In this document: positions 45,492 through 55,737 of the stretch, piece after piece
How the letters are laid out: the number at the start of each line of letters is the position of its first letter
Position numbering within the stretch: position 1 is the first letter of the stretch
DNA from: Viola odorata
Taxonomy: Eukaryota; Streptophyta; Magnoliopsida; Malpighiales; Violaceae
Assembly: GCA_963691705.1 (NCBI GenBank)
Contig: OY829542.1
Coordinates: 3,950,188 to 4,014,187, forward strand
DNA: 64,000 nucleotides
Direction: 5' to 3'
The notes under the pieces: generated by a model
The model's input: the letters and a program-made list of their open reading frames with translations, nothing else
Database searches by the model: none
What the model was told of the DNA's origin: nothing
Translations under genes and position numbers: made by a program

Positions 45492-45751
45492 CTCCCTCTG
45501 TTCTCAAATAATTAATTTTTTAAAATAGTAGATAAACTTAAAATAGTAATTTTTAATCACGTTTTCTTAAGTGTAGTTTTCAATCTGACCATTTTTTATA
45601 GTATAATTACAATAATACTATTGTACCAAATTAATTGGTTGGGCGAAAAAACCAAAACAAAAGGCAAAAGTCGTAATTATGACTCAAAACGACAGTTAAT
45701 TTGGACCACGTTTTCAGTAGAAAAACGATGATTATTTGAGGACGGAGGAAG
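45492..45751. mobile_element. Stowaway MITE, 260 bp, TSD TA
   Basis: CTCCCTCTGTTCTCAAATAA at the left and ATTATTTGAGGACGGAGGAAG at the right form the classic Stowaway (Tc1/mariner) terminal inverted repeats, flanked by TA at 45490-45491 and 45752-45753. Confidence 0.88.
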
Positions 45752-45753
45752 TA

Positions 45754-46427
45754 TATAACAATATTAAAGAATACTTTTAAATTAAGGATATGATTGGTTA
45801 TCTTTGCCATTGAAAGTTTAAGCTTTATTGAAAGTGATATCAAATGGAAAAGAAACTAATTTATTTATTTTTGTATTTTTATAAAATGACTTGCATATTT
45901 ATAGATGTTACAATTATTAAACTATAGAGTTTACGTTAATGAAATCATTAGTTTGTATTTTATATATATTTTAGAATTTTTGTTGTTGTTTGGATGAAAA
46001 AATTAAGGGATAAAGACAGTCAAATTACCAGCTTTTCGCCATATGTACATTTTGGGCACTAACTTTTAACTTTGCTCAAGTTTGCCATTATTTTTTACTC
46101 TTTTGACCACTAAATTTTGCTCTGTTAGATAAAAAATCATCGAGTTATAAATTTATCATCAAACTTTGACTAAAGATATTAAAATTCTAACGTAATTTAA
46201 ATTTATTAATGTAATGCATAATGTATGTTTTGTAAATAATTAATCATGCTGAAAAACTGACCAAAACTCATGAAAATAGTAAAACTAAATAAAAATCGTA
46301 AAAGCAATATGGAAAATTCAAAACATACTGCTTAAATTGTTGAAAAGAAATTAAAAATTGATGAACATTAACTAACATTTAAAATATTCCACACCACATA
46401 GCCAAAATTATTATTTGAAATCGAAAT
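45754..46427. other. Intergenic, nothing recognised
   Basis: AT-rich spacer between the MITE and CRP-2. No gene or repeat seen. Confidence 0.4.
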
Positions 46428-48012
46428 TTAACACAAGCCACTTCCACATTGATTAATGTTGTGTCCATTAATTTGATCCGACGTCGTCCAGCTGGGTTGG
46501 TGCGGTGCGATGCAGACACATCTATTCCTATTATCGCACCTGCAAGCCACACAGTGTGGGCACGGTACAGCCTCGCAGATGCCGCACGGTTTACCAATGC
46601 AATCTGCATCTGTATCGCATTGGAGGCTCACTATTGGCCCACGACTTTCCCCTACAAATGGACCAACAAAATGAAATTATATTAATTAAACAACCTTTAA
46701 TTTTATTAATTTATTATTTCTCATACTAACCGATGTATCCCGACGTATCAAAATATGAGTGATACGCATTGATTTATTTGTGGGCTCCATTATTTGAAGC
46801 ATATCATTAACAAATCAATTAGTGTAATTTTTTTCAATTTGTTTATACGTAAAGTATTTTCTTCAACCAAACCAATGAAATTAATTAATTGCTTTCTTCT
46901 TTCTATAGCTTTACACAAATGCCCTTCAACGTAATAAATATTCTTTGTTTTTTCCATAAAACAAATATTACCGGACAAAAAGAACTCTCATGATGGTCTA
47001 ATATTACGAGACAATAGGAGTATGAAAATAAGATATATTAACTAATTGATGGTTATCAAGTATAGTAATACTAACATAATTATGAACTTGAAATAAAATT
47101 GAAAAAAGTGGATGGAGAAGAGAAAACCAACCATATGCTATGAGCAAGATTACAAGTAATCGCCTGTTTGGCGTTCCGGCTCGGTGGAAAAAAGTTGATT
47201 GGAAAAAAGTTGAGTGGAAAAAAGTCAGTTTCTGACTTTTTCAGAACAGAATTTAGCTGTTTGGTAAATGTTTGTTAAAAGTTGTGTGGGGAAACCAGAA
47301 GTTATTTTTGGTGTTTGGTAAAAACTGTTTTAAAATTATGGTTGGAATGTAAAATAACCATAAAGGGCATAATTCATTTCAAGTGTTACAATTAATATTT
47401 TTAATATCTTTATATGTTTTTAATCAATTTATTTATAATTTGATATTTATCTAATATAATAAATAAATTATACTTATTAATGTCATAAAAAATATAAGTT
47501 ATTAATACCATGGTTTAAAGCATTATATTAAAAATTTTGTAAACTCTATATTGATATTTTTAATCAATATATTTTGGTAAACAAATAATTAATATTTTAT
47601 TTATAATAAAAAATTATGCTACAATTTTTGGATACTTTCATAGGTGAAAACTCACTATTAACAATTTTTGCTCACACAAGGAATTGTACAAGGAATTGTA
47701 ACATTATTGGTTAAAAAATTCATTGTTTACACATTCAGCATACAAGCTTGTAAACATGGGTTTCTCTTATTTTCACATTCAGCATACAAAGTCCAACACA
47801 CCTTGTAAGGGAAAGGATTTACACATTAAAGAGGAAATAAGAGTACAAAATGATCCAAAATACAATTACTTCACCAAACTCAAGCTAATCTACTGTGTCT
47901 TACATGGACTAGTAGGAATTATTCTTTAGACATTGCACAACATACATCTGTTGAGGAAACTCTGTAAAATAAAAGCACCATCAAAAGAAACTATGTTGTA
48001 TGACAGAAGCTC

Positions 48013-48177
48013 TCATACAACCACAACAGGTGAGATTTTGAAATCAAGATCCCAAAGCTCAAAGGCTCCCTTGACAAAATCATAATGACCACCCTTCAGC
48101 AACACAGTGTTGTTCACCACCGCTTCTCGGACAAAAGGATACGTCAGTAGGTTTCCGAGGGAAACATTCACAGCCTT
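48013..48177 (-). pseudogene. Captured last exon of beta-carbonic anhydrase
   Basis: After a CAG splice acceptor (48178-48180) the minus strand reads 54 codons without a stop. It begins [19 protein letters not shown] and continues [20 protein letters not shown] before TGA. This is the conserved C-terminal segment of plant beta-carbonic anhydrases, chloroplast or cytosolic enzymes that interconvert CO2 and bicarbonate. The zinc-binding Cys and His residues lie in earlier exons that are absent, so it cannot be active. The frame is still open, so capture was not long ago. Confidence 0.85.
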
Positions 48178-49244
48178 CTGCATTAGTTAAGCAAGATACC
48201 ATTATCATAGAAGAGCTCTGCACTCAATTGCTTTCTTTAGGCATGCAAAACTAATTCTTTCATCAAACTACAGTAAACATACACTCTTCCTTCTTAAAAT
48301 TAGAGAAAAGTCAAATAACACTCATGCACAAGGAAAAGATGGATCAGTATCTCCAAGCAATTGTGAACTTTCTTTTAATTCCTTCATGAGAAAGAAAACC
48401 ACTTCAGTTGAGCTGAAACCAAATGAAAATATCTGAATAACAACTAAGCCCACATGGCTCTCATGGCCACCTTAGGGAGCTCCAACAATTAGCAAATATT
48501 TACCACAGAAAATATCTGAATCAACCACACAAACACAAGATTTTCGGAATTTTCTTTTTTTGGGTTCCCACAAAATCAAACACGAAAACCAAATGAATAC
48601 AAGATGAACAATCAAGAACACCCAGCAGACATTCGGCTTCTGCCTTTAAAACATATCAAACGTGGACCAAAATTCATGAAAATTTGTAGACAGACTCAGA
48701 AGACTCCGATCTAAAACTTTGTAGAAGAAAGAAAATTGAAATTCCAAGTGGAAGACACTCAAAACAGACGCACAACACAATGCTGTTTTTCTCGCGCGAT
48801 TTCTTCACACTTTTCTTCCAAGGCCGAAAAGTGTGCCAAGATCACTGAGTTAGCAGCCGACTCAAAAAGGACATTTTCTCTACTCAGATAGACGAATAAG
48901 CACAGAAAAGTTCAGATCATTCTGATGGAAGAAACGCACATAAAATCAAAACAAAAACAGACACAAAACTGTTCTGAGCCATTTGGCTTCTGTCCATTTG
49001 TGCATCACTTATATAAACATTTAAACACTCATTTGGGCATTTTTACAAACACATGGTATGCGTAGTAATGGAAATCAGCCACAACAACAAATTACCTCAA
49101 GGCAACCCATTAATTTCAGCCAAATCAATTCCTAAGATGGTGTAAACATGCATCTGACAATAATATTTTGCAAAAAATGGCAAAATTCCAAAGTAATTAT
49201 AACAACAATATATTTTCAGATCAAGATGTAGTAAGGGTTGTTAC

Positions 49245-49400
49245 CGATCAAGATGAGGCATGAGATTCCAGGAGAGGAGAGCAGGAGCTGGAGGTGGCCC
49301 GATTCAGTGGAGAAAACCCAATCGGATTCGCAGTTTAGAGGGACGAAGAGAGCAACGACGTGGGTCTGGGAAGGGAATAAGCTTTACCTGTTCTTCCTAC
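49245..49400 (-). other. Second exon-like piece in the Pack-type element
   Basis: The minus strand reads LFPSQTHVVALFVPLNCESD, then WVFSTESGHLQLLLSSPG and a hydrophobic end at ATCG followed by a GTAACA donor. Open frame, protein-like composition and a splice donor suggest a captured exon. I cannot name its source. Confidence 0.45.
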
Positions 49401-49982
49401 AGTGCTGCTCTACCTTTCTCCTCTGGAACCGACCAACAAACAATCGTGAAGAGAGCAGAAGGCCGGCGTGAGGCTGAGAGCGGCTGCTACGGACACGGAT
49501 TCGAAGAAGAAGAAGATCGGGCACGATGGACTGCGGCTGCGTGAGGCGAAGAGAAGAAGGAAATTTTTGGGGCTGGAATGAAATCTTGCGGACGACCCAT
49601 GCGATGAGGAGGGGTATTTTTGGGTTTCCAAAAATTCATTAATCACAAAACACGAGAAATTGTTTTGTTTGAACCATTGGTTTGGCCAACTGCAGCATTC
49701 TCATCAAGTGGCCAAACCATTGTTTTCTTTGGTTTTATAAACCAACTTCTGCGGAAGTTGGTTTGAAATAGGTGTTACCAAACACCTATTTTGGCTTTCT
49801 GGTTTGGTAAACCAACTTCCTGGTAACCAAACCAGAGTTCCAAACAGGCACTAAGAAAGCCAACTTGATCGAAGAACTCCCCATTCTTGAATCTCTCTGG
49901 TCAAGTTAATCAAGAAGCAAAAAGACTATTTTTTTTTAAAAAAAAATTATAGGTAATTTGAGTGTCGGGGAGAGGAATTGGT

Positions 49983-50008
49983 GGTTATATATATATATAT
50001 ATATATGC
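49983..50008. repeat. TA microsatellite
   Basis: About ten TA units between GGTTA and GCAACC, upstream of CRP-2. Confidence 0.8.
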
Positions 50009-50133
50009 AACCGGATCCGATTCTTCTAATGTTGATTAAAACATAATAATCTCATCCATTTATTATAAATAGATGATTGAGATTTGATTGTGTTTTCTTA
50101 AATCTTAATAGGTAGCAGAAATTACGTTGCTTT

Positions 50134-51012
50134 TGTTAGCCCAAGGGTAATTCGAACCTATTTTGATGATGAAACGACATAAATTAATTAGATTACTAAT
50201 TCAATTTTAAGTGAAAATGTATTTGTAGTTTGCGACGAGATATCAAAGGAAGCAAAATCGATCATCGCTAGTTTTTGTTAGCCCAACGGCTAGTTTTCTA
50301 ACAGCTAGTTTTTCCACCAAAAACGGCTCCTTTTGACCCCATTCCTTCTTGTCCGTTCATCCCTTCATAAAAGGCTATAAATACTCATCCTAGATGAGCT
50401 GAACATGCAGAGGAACATAGAAGAGAATTCATTGAACTTGAAGAAACCATAAGAATCATTTTATTCATTTTACAAGCTTCAAAAATCAGATTTTACAACA
50501 CAAGCATTTCACAACGATTTCAATCCTTCTTGTGTTAGTTTCTCAAGCTTGTTTTTGGGTTTCTTCTTGAGGTAATTTGTTCATTTATTGGTGTTGAATT
50601 TATTCATACAAATATACATTTTGTACACCAATTTGTTTGTTGCATATTTATACAAAATCATTGTTGAGGTTTGAAAAGTGTACCTAACACTTTTAGGAAA
50701 AGGGTAGTGTTCTCATCCCATTGAAAGAGAACTTAGGTTGTGGTTGAACCTTGGAAAAACCATTAGGTTGTAGTTTAGCCCGTGAAAAACTACTTGTAAG
50801 GTTGTTGGTGAACCCGTGAAAACCAAGTGTAAGGTTGTGAGCTAATCCCGTAAAAGCTCAAGTTAATAGCAAAGTGGTTTGCATTAGAAAATCCTAAGAG
50901 GAGGACTCTTAGGTAGTGGAGTACAATTCGGTTGTGAATTGGAACCACTATATATCGTGTGTCTTTGCTATTCTTCCTTCACTTGTGTGCAGAATTTTTA
51001 AGTGCCTATTCA
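50134..51012 (+). mobile_element. Probable solo LTR of a copia-type element
   Basis: Starts TGTTAGCCCAAGGG and ends GTGCCTATTCA, followed by CCCCCCCTCTAGG, a junction common at copia LTR ends in plants. A TATA-like ATAAAAGGCTATAAATACTC lies near 50365, as expected for an LTR promoter. No internal genes follow. The target duplication is unclear, so the left edge is tentative. Confidence 0.5.
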
Positions 51013-51074
51013 CCCCCCCTCTAGGCCTAGTATTGAGATCATCAGCTTTCTATTTTTGGACTTCTATCATATAT

Positions 51075-51515
51075 TGATTGACGTTTATTTTCATGTGTTT
51101 TTACCATCTAAAACCACCTTGGTTATGGTAAAAATAATTTCTTTCACGTCATATTGTGGTCTTTTGAAGGAAATCTCAGGCAAGAGAAGAATTGAAGGAA
51201 ACGGGTGTCTTGAGCGACAAAGCAGCAATCTTGGCCGCAAGCTTGGCCAAGATTGCAGAGATAGAGGTGTGCTCATCTTGGACTCACGGAAGGCGAATTC
51301 GGATCAGGAAGCCAGCTGGCTGTTACATCCCTTTGAAGAAATCTCGGATGTAATCTTTTAAGAACAAAACAATCTGTTTAGATATTTATCTTATGTTATT
51401 TTGAATTCAAACAATTGGGATTTTATCCCTATCTTTTAGGCATTTGAAGTTTGGAATTTGGAAAGAAACGTGATTGGTGGGGACTCTAACTTTGTTAAAG
51501 GCTAGGAAAGGCTGT
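51075..51515 (+). repeat. Partial LTR related to element B (element G)
   Basis: From TGATTGACG onward it follows the start of the B LTR (16618-17060), including a CAATCTTGGCCGCAAGCTTG motif block and the stretch with GGAAGCCAGCTGGCTGTT. It is interrupted by element E within GGCTGT. Nine further bases (GCTGTCAAT) resume at 63322, then homology ends. Confidence 0.75.
51511..51515. repeat. Target site duplication of element E (left)
   Basis: GCTGT, repeated at 63322-63326. Confidence 0.93.
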
Positions 51516-53494
51516 TGATCGTCAGTCAAATGATAATTTATAGTGCCTGAAAATATGTGTGCACAATGGATTATGTGTACAGTGGTAGTCAGGGTCGAAC
51601 ACGGGGATTGTGAGAGACTGATTCAAGGTCTTGAGTGAAGTCACAGAACAAAGGCATGAAAAGTAACAATCTGGGGGGTTTTATGCTTGACTGAAACTAA
51701 TCAGTCAAGAGAGATTCGGGAGCTAACAATTTTATCTAAGTAAGCAATGCTCGGGGTCCCGAATGTCACTTTCGGGGTCCCAAATGGTAAAATAAAGTAA
51801 AACAGTAAATAATTCAAGAGTAATAGAACAGAAGGTGGTAATTGATTAATAACCAAATTAGTAAATCAGTAAAGGAGACAAGATAATAAAACAGAGGAAT
51901 AATAAACACAAATAATCAATCAGAGAAGATTCTTAGCAATAGGTGTTCTTGGGTTGCATTCGGGGGTCCCGATTATCATCAGCACAAAATTATTCTATTC
52001 GAGACGTCATAGAAGTGACATAGAGACCAGATTTCTCAGATATCTCCTACTTTTCTCTTAAGAGAAACTACCCCCCGTTCTCACATATGAGGTAGTCTTG
52101 ACAGTTCGCCATCCCTCCAGGCACGAATGCGGGAGGGCAATACTCAACCTGCCCATGAAGATAAGAAAAGACACAACTGATCCTAAGGGTCCCTCAGTTT
52201 GTCAGGCTCGTGACCCCGAATCAATCAACTACTCACCCTATCAATTCAAGACCACTCCTAAGCAGTCGAGACTAAATAGACGCCTACTCTGTCATGCAAT
52301 TTTCCTCTCGTATTCATCACACAAATGGCAGCATTCACACAAGGTATAAATCGGGTGATCAAGCCTTTAAACACTCCATGTGAAGTTTTAATAAAAACGA
52401 TAAGCAATTGAATATAACATCAAGAATATATTAAACACACTTAGGCTTCAAATCTGACCTTGCAACCCTTGAATCACCCTTGCTAAGAATTAAAGGTTTA
52501 GCTACTCATGCTTGGATAAAAATAAATAATAATCAAAGAAAGCATAATAATTAAATTAAAAGATTAAAGGAGGAACACTTGTTTACAAACACCAAATCTG
52601 GTTTTAGGCCCAGTAGCCAAGAGTGAAGGAGCTAACAAGAACTAGAAAGAGAAACTAGAGTGAGAAATCAGAAACTATCTAAAAGTCCTATGTAAAAATC
52701 AATGGTAAAAATTACACACTTCAAATTATGCTCTTCCTTGCTTCTATAGTCTCCAATCCGACCAGCCTCCTCATCTTTCCACTCAAGAGAGATTCTCCAG
52801 CTAAAGAGAGTTGTCTTCCACTTCTAGGGGACAAGAAAAGCACTAAGGATTAAAATAATCCTTTACTTGATTAATACTTTAAGTAGCCCATGATATTCTT
52901 GAACCAAAGAAGGTGGGAAACATGAAGTTGAGGGAGAGGGGAATATTAGGAGCTAGTCAGGCACGCCTAGGGACCAGAAGAATATTGAGAATTAAATAAT
53001 CCTTGGCGCGCGGATTCATGGCAGACTGCCCAGAAATATCTTCGGGGGTCCCGAATTCGGGACCCAGGCCGTTTTGTGGACAAGTGACTAGTCCTTCGTG
53101 CTACTTCTTCCCGTTGGTCTGGTTGGAAGGTTGTAGCCGTTTCGGATTGTTAGTCGGCCTTGGGCCGTTTTGCTGAAATCGGACAGAGCCGTTTTAATCA
53201 AATCGGACAGAGCCGTTTTAATCAAATCGGACAGAGCCGTTTTAATCAAATCGGACAGAGCCGTTTGTACCAAATCGGCCTCGGGACCTCGAAGGTTACT
53301 TTGGACTCGGGACCTCGACTGCAGTCTTGAAGCACGAAATTGCACAAAAATGCACCAAAAATGAATCTTTTTGCATAAACTCCCTTTTCAAGCCTAAATC
53401 TGCAATAGGAATGAAAACAAGGGTAAATTAGCAGAGTCATGCTCTTAATCAAAGGAATAATGGAGGGAAAATCATGCAAAAATACACGCTATCA
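51516..53494 (-). repeat. Element E 3' LTR
   Basis: 1979 bases, TG...CA. It contains the dispersed TTCGGGGTCCCGAA type motif near 51745, 51775, 51960, 53042 and 53281, and the 24-bp tandem array at 53170-53266. Confidence 0.95.
53170..53266. repeat. 24-bp tandem repeat in the LTR, about four units
   Basis: Unit AATCGGACAGAGCCGTTTTA plus ATCA repeats, the first and last copies diverged. The same array is at 62997-63093 in the other LTR. It gives the repetitive SDLIKTAL peptides in a spurious ORF. Confidence 0.9.
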
Positions 53495-53512
53495 AATATC
53501 CCCACACTGCCC

Positions 53513-53532
53513 AATGCTCGCCCTCGAGCATT
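53513..53532 (-). other. Hairpin before the 3' polypurine tract (element E)
   Basis: On the minus strand AATGCTCG pairs with CGAGCATT around AGGG, four bases before AGTGTGGGGATATT and the LTR. Against A (TATGCTTG/CAAGCATA) base pairs change on both arms. Confidence 0.78.
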
Positions 53533-55025
53533 CACAAAATTTGAAACAGTCCCCAAGACAGAACAAACACACCAAACCATAGCACAGAGAATAAACATGC
53601 TTTTCCACATTCGGGACCTCGAATAAAACAAACTCTACCTAGATACACCTGCATCAAATCAGAAGGATAACGACCCTTAAGACGAGACTTTTCCACATCA
53701 GCCTATTAACCAGTAGTCCTCACATGAATAAGTGTTTGCACTCACACTCGTGGGCTAGGTGTTTAAACACTCAAAATGCAGAAAACGCAGCACGAAACCA
53801 AGTTTGCACATCAATCCGAGTACATTAGACACATGCATAGGCAATCTAGCAATCAAAAGACTTCGCATCGAGGGTAAGAAGGGAAGACAAGGAAAGGAAA
53901 TGATAAGATGGAACACAATGAGAAGAAAAAATGGATAAGAGGGAGAGAAAGGAGTTGAAATGAGAAGGTAGTTAAACCAACTCAAACCTGGAATGCTCCC
54001 TTGGCAAGAAAGAAACGAAATGGTGAGACAATGTTGCTGGAGCGAAAGCTAGACTAGGCTCTTCTTCTTCGAGGGGGATCCTTACTTTCTTCATTCGGGA
54101 CCTTGAATGGATGCTGGCTGCTGATTTTCCTCTTCTCTATGAAATTTGGTCTCTTCTTTCTCTCTTTTATTTATATTTCTGTTTTTCTATTTTTTTTCAT
54201 TTTTTTTTCTTTTTTACAAGAGAGAGAGAGATCTGAATTGAGGATTGAGACCTTGTTCTTCGGGGCTGGATATTCTGATTTCACTTCCCCACACTTGTGT
54301 TTTGCTGTGGATGGGAAGTGAATTTTTTTTTTCTGGTTTGCCCTTGAATTCGTTATTTTGACTTCGAGGTCTTGAATATGTACCAACATTCGGGGCCTTA
54401 AATCTGCGGGATCCCCTCACTTCGCTTTTGCTGCTTCATTTGTCTAGTCTAGCCCTCGATGGTACTCCCAACAACACTGCTCACCTGCCAAGAGAAAAAT
54501 CAAAGAAAATTCAAATGGTTAGAATGGAGGGGAAAAGAGGGGATTCGGGGGCTCGAATGAAACAGAACAGAAAAAATAGAGAGAACAATTTGATGCGAAG
54601 ACTAAATCTTTTTGCTGCTTTCCTATGTCTAATCATGTTTATACTCATGGATATCATGCAAGCTCAGCCAGCACCTAGTCATGCATTCACTCCAGCAATA
54701 AATATAGTCATGAAGGCTCAAAATGCTCACAAGGTGTAATTTAGTGACTACTGGTTTCAAGGCCTTGAAGCAGATATAAGGCATAACAGGCATACAAGGA
54801 ATCATTCGGGACCTTGAATACAGACAGCATTTTCATTCTATGTGCACAAGTCATGTGTGTGTGTTCATCATTGGGATTAAAACTGGGCAGCATGAAAAGA
54901 TAAAAATCCGAGAATAAAAATAAAAGCAAAGCATGAAAATAAAATAAATAAAGTCGAACACAAAATAAAAATAAAAAACTGAATAATAAAACAAAGCAAC
55001 TAAAAACCTCCCCACACTTAGGCTA

Positions 55026-55043
55026 CACATTGCCCTCAATGTG
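55026..55043 (-). other. Hairpin before PPT-like copy 2 (element E)
   Basis: On the minus strand CACATTG pairs with CAATGTG around AGGG, five bases before TAAGTGTGGGGAGG. Confidence 0.76.
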
Positions 55044-55737
55044 AGAAGGAAGCAGAGGTAGGTGGAGAAGGTGGTGGCTGGGCAGAGTAGATGAATGAGA
55101 AGTGGTAGGTTGGTTTAGTTCTAGGATGTTGCGTGCCATGAGGAAGAAAGAGAGAGATGGAATTAATTTTTGGGGAAAGGAATTAATTAATTTGATGAAG
55201 ATGGAAGTTGAAAGGAGAGAGGTTGAGTGGGATGGCAGTAGGTGGCGTGCGTGAGTGGGAGTAATGGTGGATAATGGAAACATGGAATGATGGAGAGAAA
55301 AGGGGAATTTATTTTATTATTTTTGAATTTTGAATTTTTTTTTTTTTTTATTCTCTCCGCCACGTGGCACGCTGTGAGTAGTTGGAAGAACCCAAGATTC
55401 CCACGCCTGCACACCTGCTGAAAAGAGGGAAAAAGGCAATTAATTCTAGAAATTAAAAAGATTAAAAAGGAATAAAACCAAAATGAATTAATTGGGAGAA
55501 TAAAAAGGAGGGGACAAGAAATTTAAATAAGAGGGAAAGAGAAAAAAGCAATTTAAAAATGCACCTAGGTAATGTAAAAAGCTGGAAATGTAATATAAAA
55601 AGTTGAGTGGACTAGGAATTTGAAATCTGAAAGGAATTAAATAAAGCAAAGGAGAGAGAAAAGGGTCCTGGGAAACCGTGGGTTTCCCCACACTTGGCCT
55701 TGAATTAATGTCTAGGCCTAGACAACACTTCTGGATT

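Larger units (their letters stand above)
47160..49851. mobile_element. Harbinger-like element carrying host gene fragments (Pack-type), 2692 bp
   Basis: Flanked by TAA at 47157-47159 and 49852-49854. Ends read TCGCCTGTTTGGCGTTCC and, from the right, GTGCCTGTTTGGAACTC. The left end shares 18 bases with the MITE ending at 23896, so both belong to one family. No transposase is seen. Inside are the last exon of a beta-carbonic anhydrase gene (48013-48177) and a second exon-like piece (49245-49400). TAA/TTA target sites and GCCTGTTTGG ends fit PIF/Harbinger. Capture of gene pieces between such ends is what defines Pack-type elements. Confidence 0.8.
46428..49884 (-). pseudogene. Secreted cysteine-rich peptide gene split by a transposon (CRP-2)
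   Basis: Paralogue of CRP-1 on the minus strand. Exon 2 (46428-46651) codes a Cys-rich mature peptide with more Cys than CRP-1, beginning C-x5-C-x4-C-x2-C, and a DQINGHNIN tail. Exon 1 is in two pieces: 49852-49884 (MGSSSIKLAFL) and 47132-47156, separated by the 2.7-kb element at 47160-49851. Without the element and one TAA copy, exon 1 would be 58 bases, as in CRP-1, with the same phase. The break is inside the signal peptide, so a normal product is unlikely unless the element is spliced out. The intron is 46652-47131. Confidence 0.8.
53495..55737 (-). other. Element E 3' noncoding region
   Basis: Minus-strand order: AAGTGTGGGGA copy 1 (55684-55697), then copy 2 (55007-55020) with a hairpin at 55026-55043, then copy 3 (53499-53508) with a hairpin at 53513-53532, next to the LTR. 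Poly-pyrimidine runs (54180-54216, 55320-55350) and several TTCGGGACC motifs occur. No ORF resembles the third ORF of B. Confidence 0.75.

Noticed and set aside
47160..49851. Pack-MULE or hAT identity for the 2.7-kb element
   Set aside because: Target duplication is 3 bp (TAA), not 9 or 8, and the ends lack long MULE-type inverted repeats.
52098..52349. 83-residue ORF in the LTR, also at 61920
   Set aside because: LTR noncoding sequence duplicated with the LTR; similar pieces in F and the 22498 fragment do not keep the frame.
53100..53270. Short regular repeats considered as a CRISPR array
   Set aside because: Units are contiguous with no unique spacers, and this is a plant genome.
53088..53345. 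85-residue ORF with repeated SDLIKTAL, also at 62915
   Set aside because: Translation of the 24-bp tandem array in the LTR; present only because the array has a length divisible by three.
55023..55414. Minus-strand ORFs in the element E 3' region as a third ORF
   Set aside because: Short, overlapping, low-complexity; no resemblance to ORF3 of element B.
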